34,561 nucleotides of DNA, from assembly GCF_001514265.1 (NCBI RefSeq), contig NZ_KQ949011.1:1-34561 (forward strand). The letters are read 5' to 3'. Source of the DNA: Streptomyces resistomycificus. GTDB taxonomy: Bacteria; Actinomycetota; Actinomycetes; Streptomycetales; Streptomycetaceae. Shown here piece after piece: positions 1-7,728 of the stretch. Numbering within the stretch: the stretch's first letter is position 1; each line of letters opens with the position of its first letter. Both the position numbers and the translations under genes were made by a program. The notes beneath the pieces were generated by a model. The model was given only the letters and a program-made list of their open reading frames with translations, had not been told where the DNA came from and ran no database searches.

Positions 1-22
1 GTACCCCGGTCTGACCAAGTAG
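1..22 (+). CDS. 3' end of an upstream gene (possibly serine hydroxymethyltransferase)
   Basis: Only the last six codons are visible, reading Y-P-G-L-T-K then TAG in frame 2. A second open frame stops at 14, so the frame choice is an inference. In Streptomyces the gene before sdaA is usually glyA, and an aromatic-proline C-terminus would suit it. Six residues cannot prove identity, so no symbol is given. Confidence 0.35.
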
Positions 23-33
23 TTCCTTTTCGC

Positions 34-77
34 CGGGTGCCCCGCACACTCGTAATCGAGCACGAGCGGGGCACCCG
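34..77 (+). terminator. Hairpin between the upstream gene and sdaA
   Basis: The 12-nt arm CGGGTGCCCCGC at 34-45 is perfectly complementary to GCGGGGCACCCG at 66-77. An inner CTCG/CGAG pair (49-52 with 57-60) makes the structure longer. No T-tract follows on the + strand. The hairpin lies about 20 nt before the sdaA ribosome-binding site. It could be an intrinsic terminator, a processing site or an attenuator controlling read-through into sdaA. Confidence 0.65.
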
Positions 78-109
78 CCCCCTGCAGCACCCCGTCCTGA
101 GGAGTACCC

Positions 110-1477
<1,368 letters not shown>

Positions 1478-1562
1478 CGTACGGGGACTGAACCCGTGCC
1501 ACCGTGGAACAGCGGTCACCACTGCGACTCCTGTACCCCCACCGGCACTGCAGGGAGCCCCC

Positions 1563-2120
1563 ATGCTGCGCGGCATAGACGTCAGTTCGTATCAGTCCTC
1601 GTCCTACGACACGGACGGCCTCTCCTTCGTCTTCGTCAAGGCGACCGAGGGCCGTTCGTACGTGAACCCGAAGCTCACCGCCCAGACCAGGCGCGCCCGC
1701 GAGGCCGGCCTGGTCGTCGGCTTCTACCACTTCCTGTGGCCCGGCAACCTCACGGCCCAGGCGGAGTACTTCGTCGAGAAGGCCCCGGAGAAGGCCGGTG
1801 ACATCCTCGCGGTCGACTGGGAGACGACCGGGGAGGGAACGCACGCCGGTAACGCGGAGAAGGACAGCTTCATCCGGAAGGTGAAGGCCCTGCGGCCGCA
1901 CTGCAGAGTCGTTCTGTACTGCAATCGGCACTTCTGGCTGAACGTCGACACCACCTCGTACGCCGGTGACGGCCTCTGGATCGCCGACTACGTCACGGCC
2001 GGCAAGCCCCGCATCAAGGCGAAGTGGCGCTTCCACCAGTACACCAATGATCCGCTCGACAAGAATGTGGGGGACTTCGCGAGCAAGGCCGCGTTGCGTG
2101 AGTGGGCCGCGGGCGCCTGA
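1563..2120 (+). CDS. GH25 lysozyme-like muramidase (cellosyl/Lyc25 type)
   Basis: GH25 enzymes cleave the MurNAc-GlcNAc beta-1,4 bond of peptidoglycan. The 185-residue protein is essentially one GH25 barrel. It opens with the family hallmark GIDVSSYQ (Asp6), then has VKATEG, VGFYHFLWP and the catalytic D-x-E pair Asp85/Glu87 in AVDWET, and later WIADY. A purine-rich GGGAG precedes the ATG at 1563. There is no signal peptide, wall-binding repeat or transmembrane segment, which is unusual for a muramidase meant to act outside. It could be an exported enzyme using a non-classical route, a phage-derived domain or a cytosolic protein. It lies 85 nt after sdaA and 21 nt before the MOSC gene, so it may share a transcript with the latter. 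Confidence 0.88.
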   Translation: MLRGIDVSSYQSSSYDTDGLSFVFVKATEGRSYVNPKLTAQTRRAREAGLVVGFYHFLWPGNLTAQAEYFVEKAPEKAGDILAVDWETTGEGTHAGNAEKDSFIRKVKALRPHCRVVLYCNRHFWLNVDTTSYAGDGLWIADYVTAGKPRIKAKWRFHQYTNDPLDKNVGDFASKAALREWAAGA

Positions 2121-2141
2121 CTCACCAGAGGAGTTCCTGTC

Positions 2142-2684
2142 ATGAGTGGGTCGGTCAGTGCCGTCAGCAGCAACGGGACGTACTCGTTCACCAAGCCGAA
2201 CCGTCAGAGCATCACGTTGCTCGCCGGGCTCGGCGTGGAGGGGGACGTACATGCGGGGGTGACGGTGAAGCACCGGTTCCGGATGCGGAAGGATCCCTCG
2301 CGGCCGAACCTGCGGCAGGTGCACCTCCTGCACGAGGAGTTGTTCACGGAGGTCCGGGAGGCCGGGTTCGAGGTGGCCGCCGGACAGCTCGGGGAGAACG
2401 TCACCACCAGGGGGATCGATCTGCTGGGGCTGCCGGTCGGAACCCTGCTGCGCCTCGGGGACGAGGCCGTGGTCGAGGTGACCGGGCTGCGCAATCCCTG
2501 TGCGCAGATCGACACCTTCCGCAAGGGGCTGATGAAGCAGGTCGTGGGTCGGGACGCCGACGGCAGGGCGCACTTCAGGGCCGGAATCATGAGCGTCGTG
2601 CTGAGCGGCGGCACGGTGCGGCCCGGGGACGCGATCACGGTCGTGCTGCCGGACGGGCCGCATCGTCCGCTCGAGATCGTCTGA
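2142..2684 (+). CDS. MOSC domain-containing protein (molybdenum cofactor sulfurase C-terminal-like)
   Basis: The 180-residue protein matches the MOSC fold throughout. It has GVEGDVHAG near residues 30-40, then RQVHLLHEELF, GQLGENVTTRGIDLLGLPVGTLLRLGD, and VTGLRNPCAQID with the conserved cysteine at residue 120, followed by GIMSVVLSGG. MOSC proteins handle sulfur or bind molybdenum cofactor; some YiiM/YuaD-type members reduce N-hydroxylated compounds. The free-standing form has no assigned substrate here. An AGAGGAG ribosome-binding site precedes the ATG, and the gene follows the GH25 gene after 21 nt. Downstream is a bidirectional terminator. The domain call is firm; the specific reaction is unknown. 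Confidence 0.9.
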   Translation: MSGSVSAVSSNGTYSFTKPNRQSITLLAGLGVEGDVHAGVTVKHRFRMRKDPSRPNLRQVHLLHEELFTEVREAGFEVAAGQLGENVTTRGIDLLGLPVGTLLRLGDEAVVEVTGLRNPCAQIDTFRKGLMKQVVGRDADGRAHFRAGIMSVVLSGGTVRPGDAITVVLPDGPHRPLEIV

Positions 2685-2714
2685 CCGCCCGCGGAACCCG
2701 CGCGCACGGCACGG

Positions 2715-2748
2715 GAGAGGGGGGGCACCCGGCGGGTGCCCCCCTCTC
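2715..2748. terminator. Bidirectional terminator between convergent genes
   Basis: A long G-rich/C-rich inverted repeat has arms of about 15 nt (GAGAGGGGGGGCACCC against GGGTGCCCCCCTCTC). The loop is short and there is one bulged base. It lies between the stop of the MOSC gene (2684, +) and the stop of the EF-hand gene (2757, -), so it can end both transcripts. Confidence 0.85.
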
Positions 2749-2756
2749 CTCTCGCG

Positions 2757-2969
2757 TCACTTGTTCAGGTAGGCCCAGAACTCGTCGAACGACAGCATCT
2801 TGTCCCCGTCGAGGTCACGGGACTTGATGATGACCTCGGCGACCGACTCGGTGACGTTCCAGTCGCCCTGCCGGGCGAGGGCGCTCTTGAACTCGGCGGC
2901 GGTGATGAAGCCGTCACCGTCAGTGTCGATCTGCTCAAAATGCTTGCGTGCCTCGTCGATGTCCGCCAC
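2757..2969 (-). CDS. Small EF-hand calcium-binding protein
   Basis: This 70-residue cytosolic protein holds two EF-hands. Loop 1 spans residues 15-26 with Asp15, Asp17, Asp19, Thr23 and the bidentate Glu26. Loop 2 spans residues 52-63 with Asp52, Asp54, Asp56, Ser60 and Glu63. Loop 2 has Lys57 where glycine is usual, so its affinity or geometry may differ from loop 1. The GTG start at 2969 is preceded by an AAGGGGCGG ribosome-binding sequence. Streptomycetes carry a small family of calmodulin-like Cab proteins of this size; I do not assign a specific Cab name. The next gene upstream on the same strand ends 12 nt before this start, so the two may be cotranscribed. Confidence 0.93.
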   Translation of the reverse strand: MADIDEARKHFEQIDTDGDGFITAAEFKSALARQGDWNVTESVAEVIIKSRDLDGDKMLSFDEFWAYLNK

Positions 2970-2981
2970 CGATCCGCCCCT

Positions 2982-3314
2982 TTACTCCGTACTCGCTGTC
3001 TCGTTGACGGAGGTCAGGTTAACCGGCGGCCCGCGCCTCCAGTGCAGCGACCACCCGCGCGAACTCCTCCCGGTGCGCCGCCACCGCTCCGTGGCCGTCA
3101 CGACGCCCGGCAACTCCCGGTAGCGGGCGACCTTGTCGTTGGTCGTGGACCGCAGTCGTTCGAGTACGTCCGCCGGGTCGGCGTTCCCGAGCGGCTCCCG
3201 CGGCACCGGTTCGGCCTCGGGGGACTCGGGGGCGGTGCCCCGCTGCCGCGCCTGAGCCGCCGCTCGCGCGGTCAGCCCGGCGATGGTGAGGAGTCCGGTA
3301 CCGTCGTCGATCAT
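2982..3314 (-). CDS. Small hypothetical protein, probably frameshifted near its C-terminus
   Basis: The open frame starts at ATG 3314 (MIDDGTGLLTIAGLT) and runs 110 codons to TAA at 2982. The first two thirds look like real coding sequence, including a helix ending in RYRELPGVVTATERWRR. After about 3076 the frame becomes tryptophan- and arginine-rich with poor codon use. The -1 alternative frame then reads HREEFARVVAALEARAAG and stops at 3019, which looks like a normal amphipathic helix. One missing base at about 3076-3077 would join the two. I infer a frameshift or sequencing error, giving an original product of about 98 residues. I do not recognise the family. The gene is divergent from the acetyltransferase (45 nt between starts). 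Confidence 0.55.
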   Translation of the reverse strand: MIDDGTGLLTIAGLTARAAAQARQRGTAPESPEAEPVPREPLGNADPADVLERLRSTTNDKVARYRELPGVVTATERWRRTGRSSRGWSLHWRRGPPVNLTSVNETASTE

Positions 3315-3359
3315 GTCTGCGAGTCCGGGCCTTTTGGTGGGTGGAGACTCAAGGAGCGC

Positions 3360-4055
3360 GTGGGGGCGGTCGTGGCGGAGACCTTGCGGGACATTCTCGA
3401 CGCGGCCGCACGGGGCGACTTCCCGCCCGCCGACGGCGCCACGACCGTGGTGCCCCAGCCCTGCGAGCGGGACGCCGGCGTGCTGGCCTTCACCGCGCAC
3501 TCCGTCGTCTTCACCGACGAGGATCCGCGCTGGGTGCGGGAGACGCTGCGCGCCGTCGACTGCGACGCCCTGGCCGCGACCATGAACGCCCGGTTCCTCA
3601 CCGCCCTCATGGACCGCACCGGCCGCCTGAGCGACACGGTCGACGTGATGACGGTGGGCGCCCCGCTGCCAGGCCGGCCGCCGCTCGCGCTGAGGGAGAT
3701 CGCCGACCCGGATCACCCGAGGGTCGTCAGCTCCCGCAGGCGGCGCGACGACGTGCGGGTGTGGACCGTGGACGGCGGCGTACTGGTTCTCGGGCGCGGA
3801 GTGGCCGGGCGGCTGGAGGTCGCGGTCGAGGTGGCCGAGGACGTACGGCACCGGGGGCTCGGGCGGGCGCTGGCGCTCGCGGCGCGCGGGCTGGGCGGGG
3901 GCGAGCCGGTGTGGGCCCAGGTCTCGGCGGGGAACGCCCGCAGCCTGCGGGCGTTCCAGGCGGCCGGATACCGTCCGGTGGGCTCGGAGGTGCTGCTCAC
4001 CGCCCGCCCGGACTCGGCACGTCAGCGGAAGACGCCGGTGTGGCCGAGGGAGTAG
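3360..4055 (+). CDS. GNAT-family N-acetyltransferase
   Basis: The 231-residue protein has an acetyl-CoA-binding GNAT core in its C-terminal half. Around residues 160-170 is the motif A loop RHRGLGRAL, followed by VWAQVSAGNARSLRAFQAAGY, typical of motif B and the C-terminal helix of the fold. The N-terminal half (residues 1-130) is unassigned and may be a family-specific extension. AAGGAG lies just before GTG 3360; GTG 3372 is an alternative start with a G-rich stretch in front. The 3' end overlaps the convergent propeller gene by 34 nt. The substrate cannot be predicted from sequence. Confidence 0.8.
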   Translation: MGAVVAETLRDILDAAARGDFPPADGATTVVPQPCERDAGVLAFTAHSVVFTDEDPRWVRETLRAVDCDALAATMNARFLTALMDRTGRLSDTVDVMTVGAPLPGRPPLALREIADPDHPRVVSSRRRRDDVRVWTVDGGVLVLGRGVAGRLEVAVEVAEDVRHRGLGRALALAARGLGGGEPVWAQVSAGNARSLRAFQAAGYRPVGSEVLLTARPDSARQRKTPVWPRE

Positions 4056-5200
4056 CGGCCCGGCTGCGGGTAGACCGCGAGTCCGTGCGGGCCGCTGCCG
4101 ACGGGGATGCGGGCGAGCTGGGCGCCGGTGCGGGTGTCGATGGCGTACACCTCGGCGTCGTAACGCCCGGACAGCCACAGGACCTTGCCGTCCGCCGAGA
4201 CCCCGCCCATGTCGGGGCTGCCGCCGTCGGGCAGGCGCCACTTCCTGGTGAGCTTGTTCCTGGTGAAGTCGAAGACGGAGACGGTGCCCTCGCCGCGGTT
4301 GGAGACGTACATCTCTCGGGAGTCGCGGCTGACGTAGAGGCCGTGGGTGCCCTTGCCGGTGGGCAGGAGCCTCGGCTCGGTGAAGCTGTCGCCGTCCAGG
4401 ACCCACATGCCGTCGGCCATCATGTCGGCGATGTAGAACCGCTTGCCGTCCGGGGAGAGCTTCACGTCCTGCGGCATGGCACCGTCGAACGGGAGTCTGA
4501 GCTGACCGACCACCTCCATCTTCTCCGTGTCGACCTTGAGCAGTTCGCCGCTGAACTCGCAGGAGACGATGAAGTACCTGCCGTCCAGGGAGAAGTCGGC
4601 GTGGTTGACGCCGTAGCAGGTGACCGGCACGGTCTTGAGCGGCTTCATGGTGTGCGGGTCGCGGAAGACGAGTTCGCGGTCCAGTGAGGCCATCACGACG
4701 GCGTGTCTGCCGTTGGGCGTGAAGTAGAGGTTGTAGGGGTCGTGGACCTCGACCGGCTTGCCCGCCTTCCCGGTCTTCGGGTCGATGGGGGTGAGGGTGT
4801 GGCCCCGGTTGTTGTTGACCCAGAGGGTCTTCAGGTCCCAGGAGGGCACGACGTGCTGGGGCTGGCGTCCGACGGGGATCGTCTCGATGATCTCGTACGT
4901 CTTCGGGTCGATCACCGAGACCGTGTCGGACTCGGAGTTGGGGACGTAGATCCGGGACGGGAAGTCCTTGACCACCGGGGAGAGCCGGCCCGGGCGGTCG
5001 GCCGCGTACACGTCCCGGGGGTCGAGGACGGGCGGCATCCCGGGCAGGCCCCGCACCGCCTGCCGCTGCGACGGGGCCGGCACGGCCGCCCGGGTGGCGC
5101 GGTTCTCGGTGGCCCGGTCACGGGTCTCGGTCCCGCAGGCGGCGAGCGCGGCGAGTACCACGCCCGCGGCCAGGGTGTGCTTCACGAGGGTGCGGTGCAT
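4022..5200 (-). CDS. YncE/YVTN-type beta-propeller lipoprotein
   Basis: The 392-residue protein begins with a signal peptide ending in the lipobox L-A-A-C (Cys22), so it should be lipid-anchored outside the membrane. The rest is a seven-blade-like propeller with repeats such as IYVPNSESDTVSVIDPKTYEIIETIPVG, FYIADMMADGMWVLDG, MYVSNRGEGTVSVFD and VYAIDTRTGAQLARIPVG. These are characteristic of YVTN/YncE surface-layer-type propellers, which act as binding or scaffold domains. Its start codon overlaps the stop of the deacetylase-like gene by one base (TGATG), implying translational coupling. A joint envelope function with that neighbour is an inference. The extreme C-terminus overlaps the acetyltransferase gene on the other strand. 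Confidence 0.9.
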   Translation of the reverse strand: MHRTLVKHTLAAGVVLAALAACGTETRDRATENRATRAAVPAPSQRQAVRGLPGMPPVLDPRDVYAADRPGRLSPVVKDFPSRIYVPNSESDTVSVIDPKTYEIIETIPVGRQPQHVVPSWDLKTLWVNNNRGHTLTPIDPKTGKAGKPVEVHDPYNLYFTPNGRHAVVMASLDRELVFRDPHTMKPLKTVPVTCYGVNHADFSLDGRYFIVSCEFSGELLKVDTEKMEVVGQLRLPFDGAMPQDVKLSPDGKRFYIADMMADGMWVLDGDSFTEPRLLPTGKGTHGLYVSRDSREMYVSNRGEGTVSVFDFTRNKLTRKWRLPDGGSPDMGGVSADGKVLWLSGRYDAEVYAIDTRTGAQLARIPVGSGPHGLAVYPQPGRYSLGHTGVFR

Positions 5201-5961
5201 CAGCTGAACAGCTCCGTGGTGGTCACCGCGGCCAGGCCACGGTGGGCGAGTTCTTCCAGTACGGCGGGGAGTGCGGCGACCGTGTCCGCGTAACCGAGGT
5301 GCAGGCTCACCACGGATCCGTCGCGGATCTCGCCGAGGACCTTGCGGGTGACGGCTTCGGCGCCCGGCGAGGTGAAGTCGAGGGAGTCGACGTCGTAGGA
5401 GAGGACGTGCGGATAGCCCGCGTTGAGAGCAAGACGTTCGACGAGGGGGGAGGCCCGGGGCGCGCGGGAGGGGCGGAACCAGGTGCCGACGGAGCCGGTG
5501 AGGCGTTGCAGACGCCGGGCGCAGCCGGTGATCTCCTCCCGCGCCTCGGCCTCGGACATCGCGTTGATGTCGAGGTGGCGGAGGGTGTGGTTGCCGAGGT
5601 CGTGGCCGCCGTCGAGGACGCGGCGGGCGAGGGCGGGGTGTTCGTCGAGCCAGGTGCCGACGGCGAGGACGGTGACGCGGACGTCGTGCCGTTCGGCTTC
5701 GGCCAGCAGGGCCCGGGCGATCGCGGGATCGCCGCCGCCGTGGAAGGTGAGGGCCACTCGGGGCCGGGTGCGGGGACCGTGGGTGAGCTGTGCGGGAAGG
5801 CCGGGGTGGCGGCGGGGCGCGCGGGCGGGGGGTTGCGTGGCGGGGGCCGGGTGGGCGATCACGCCGGGGGTCGCGCAGCCACCGGTGAGCCCGCCTGCGG
5901 CGGCCAGGGCGGCGCCCGCACGGAGCGCCGTACGACGATCGGTCGAGGTCACCCGCACCAT
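5200..5961 (-). CDS. Polysaccharide deacetylase-like (NodB homology, CE4) exported protein with altered active site
   Basis: CE4 enzymes remove N- or O-acetyl groups from chitin, peptidoglycan or xylan. The 253-residue protein has a twin-arginine signal (TDRRTALRAG) and a Cys29 preceded by L-T-G-G, a weak lipobox. The NodB fold is visible. Motif 2 keeps the two metal-binding histidines, His125 and His129 in NHTLRH. RPSRAP resembles motif 3, YDVDSLDF motif 4 and SLHLGY motif 5. Motif 1, normally T-F-D-D, reads T-F-H-G-G-G (His74), so the usual catalytic base and metal aspartate are missing. It may be a divergent active subgroup or a non-catalytic binder. The TGATG overlap with the propeller lipoprotein indicates coupled expression. 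Confidence 0.85.
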   Translation of the reverse strand: MVRVTSTDRRTALRAGAALAAAGGLTGGCATPGVIAHPAPATQPPARAPRRHPGLPAQLTHGPRTRPRVALTFHGGGDPAIARALLAEAERHDVRVTVLAVGTWLDEHPALARRVLDGGHDLGNHTLRHLDINAMSEAEAREEITGCARRLQRLTGSVGTWFRPSRAPRASPLVERLALNAGYPHVLSYDVDSLDFTSPGAEAVTRKVLGEIRDGSVVSLHLGYADTVAALPAVLEELAHRGLAAVTTTELFS

Positions 5962-6044
5962 TTAAGGGGGGTTACGGGGGAAAGTGGGCGATTGGCCCGA
6001 ATGACGGCCGGTGCGGGTCGTGGCGACGCGGAGGCCCCGCCCCG

Positions 6045-6548
6045 TCAGCGGTCCGCCACCCTCATCTCGAACCACGTCGTCTTGCCGCGCGGCAGCAGGT
6101 CCACGCCCCAGCGGTCGGACAGCTTGTCCACCAGGAACAGGCCGCGCCCGCTGATGTCCATCTCCTGGACCGGCATCAGACAGGGCAGGCCCCGGGAGGG
6201 GTCGCGGACCTCGACGCGGATCCAGCCGCGGCGGCGGCGCATGCGCAGGCCGAAGACGCGGGCACCGGTGTGGCGTACGGCGTTGCCGACGAGTTCGGAG
6301 ACGAGTAAGACCGCGTCCTCGGTCATCTTGGGCGTGAGACCCCACTGACGGAGGACCACGACCTGGGCCAGACGGCGGGCCGTGGCGGCGGACTCGGGGC
6401 GGGACGGCAGCGGAACCTCCGCCTCCGTGGGGTTGCCGAACAGTTCGAATGCCTTGAGCGCGTGTTCGTCCTCGACCGCCGGAGACCAGCGCGCCGCGGT
6501 CGCACGGCCCTCTCCCCGCGGCTGTTCGATACCCTCCAGCCCCGCCAT
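6045..6548 (-). CDS. Anti-sigma-factor-type ATP-binding protein (HATPase_c_2, RsbW-like) with a TTA codon
   Basis: The 167-residue protein has the GHKL ATPase core of RsbW/SpoIIAB-like serine kinases, which streptomycetes carry in dozens. The N box is SELVGNAVRHTG (Asn89), the G1 box is Asp116-x3-Gly120 and the G2 box is GRG at 134-136 (GRGLFLVDKLSDRWGV). Residues 1-40 form a variable, probably disordered extension. The ATG at 6548 was chosen because the ATPase domain and a plausible N-terminus follow it; an open frame continues upstream without a better ribosome-binding site. Codon 81 (6306-6308) is TTA, the rare leucine codon read by bldA tRNA in Streptomyces, so translation may be limited to late growth. 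The partner sigma or anti-anti-sigma factor is not in this window. Confidence 0.9.
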   Translation of the reverse strand: MAGLEGIEQPRGEGRATAARWSPAVEDEHALKAFELFGNPTEAEVPLPSRPESAATARRLAQVVVLRQWGLTPKMTEDAVLLVSELVGNAVRHTGARVFGLRMRRRRGWIRVEVRDPSRGLPCLMPVQEMDISGRGLFLVDKLSDRWGVDLLPRGKTTWFEMRVADR

Positions 6549-6731
6549 GCCCCCATCATGGCCGCACAGGGCACCCTCCGGGGCCGTTCCCGGTGAATAC
6601 GCCCCCCGGAATGGGACATTCCGCGCCGGTCGATCGGCATATGCCGATGGCAATTCGGCGCCTTGAACAGCCCGTCTGACCTGCGGCGGAGGCTCGGTGG
6701 GCGGCAAGCGACGGGCTCCCTCGACAAGGCA

Positions 6732-6753
6732 GGCTTAAGGCTGGCTTAAGGCT
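6732..6753. repeat. Perfect 11-bp tandem direct repeat
   Basis: GGCTTAAGGCT occurs twice head to tail (6732-6742 and 6743-6753). It lies between the stop of the crotonase gene (6811, -) and the start of the anti-sigma-like gene (6548, -), about 185 nt upstream of that start. Each copy contains the palindrome CTTAAG. A regulator binding site on one face of the helix is possible, since the period is 11 bp; so is simple slippage. Confidence 0.6.
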
Positions 6754-6810
6754 CCCATAAACCGCCCCATCGAGGGACCCGGATCAGACGCCACGTCAAT
6801 TGCAAGCGAT

Positions 6811-7578
6811 TCAGAGAAATTTCGCCTTGCCGGGGCCTTCTTCCACGAAGCTCTTCATCCCGCGCTCGCGGTCCTCCGTGGCGAACAGGCCCGCGAACCA
6901 GTTCCGTTCGACGGCCAGGCCGGTTTCGATGTCCGTCTCCAGCCCGGTGTCGATCGACTCCTTCGCCGCGCGCAGTGCGATCGCCGGGCCCTGCGCGAGC
7001 TTGGCCGCCCACGCGTGCGCCTGCGTGTACACCTCGTCGGCCGGGACGACCCGGTCCACCAGGCCCAGGGTGAGGGCCTCGTCCGCCTTCACCATGCGGC
7101 CCGTGAAGATCAGGTCCTTCGCCTTGGACGGTCCGATCAGCCGGGACAGCCGCTGGGTGCCGCCCGCACCCGGGATCAGGCCGAGCAGGATCTCCGGCTG
7201 GCCCAGCTTGGCGTTGTCCCCGGCGATCCGGAAGTCCGCGCAGAGCGCCAGCTCGCAACCGCCGCCCAGCGCATAGCCCGTGACGGCCGCCACCACCGGC
7301 TTGGGGATACGGGCCACCGCCGTGAACGAGTCCTGCAGGGCGCGGGAGCGCACGACCATCGCCGCGTGGTCCATGGCCTGCATCTCCTTGATGTCCGCGC
7401 CGGCCGCGAACACCTTCTCCCCGCCGTAGATCACCACGGCCCGCACGTCGTCCCGACGGGCCGCCTCCTCGGCCAGCTCCTTGAGCCGGTCCTGGGTGGC
7501 GATGTCCAGCGCGTTCATGGGCGGGCGGTCGAGCCTGATGGTGCCGACGCCCTCGGCGACTTCGAGATTCACGGTCAT
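6811..7578 (-). CDS. Enoyl-CoA hydratase/isomerase family protein (crotonase)
   Basis: The 255-residue cytosolic protein is a complete crotonase. The oxyanion-hole segments AAGADIKEM and YALGGGCEL are present. The two acid/base glutamates of true hydratases are Glu109 (GGGCELALC) and Glu129 (QPEILLGLIPGAGG), 20 residues apart as in rat Glu144/Glu164. It is therefore likely to hydrate trans-2-enoyl-CoA to 3-hydroxyacyl-CoA in fatty acid beta-oxidation or a related route. The C-terminus KAKF is also typical of the family. The ATG at 7578 starts the conserved MTVNLEV. No thiolase or dehydrogenase gene is adjacent, so the exact substrate is open. Confidence 0.94.
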   Translation of the reverse strand: MTVNLEVAEGVGTIRLDRPPMNALDIATQDRLKELAEEAARRDDVRAVVIYGGEKVFAAGADIKEMQAMDHAAMVVRSRALQDSFTAVARIPKPVVAAVTGYALGGGCELALCADFRIAGDNAKLGQPEILLGLIPGAGGTQRLSRLIGPSKAKDLIFTGRMVKADEALTLGLVDRVVPADEVYTQAHAWAAKLAQGPAIALRAAKESIDTGLETDIETGLAVERNWFAGLFATEDRERGMKSFVEEGPGKAKFL

Positions 7579-7654
7579 GCCAGCAGGTTAACGGGGCCTA
7601 ACGGGTTCGGGGTCGGTGCTGTCGCTCACACCCGGCGGTCCTCCCAACGGCAAC

Positions 7655-7684
7655 GGCCCTGGTGCCGTACCTCGCACCAGGGCC
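7655..7684 (-). terminator. Terminator hairpin after the first L,D-transpeptidase gene
   Basis: Perfect 11-bp stem GGCCCTGGTGC (7655-7665) with GCACCAGGGCC (7674-7684) and an 8-nt loop. It lies 44 nt beyond the stop of the transpeptidase gene on the - strand and before the crotonase start. Confidence 0.75.
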
Positions 7685-7728
7685 GCGACTGCGCCCGCAC
7701 TCAGACGTCGTGCGTCACAGGCGAACGC

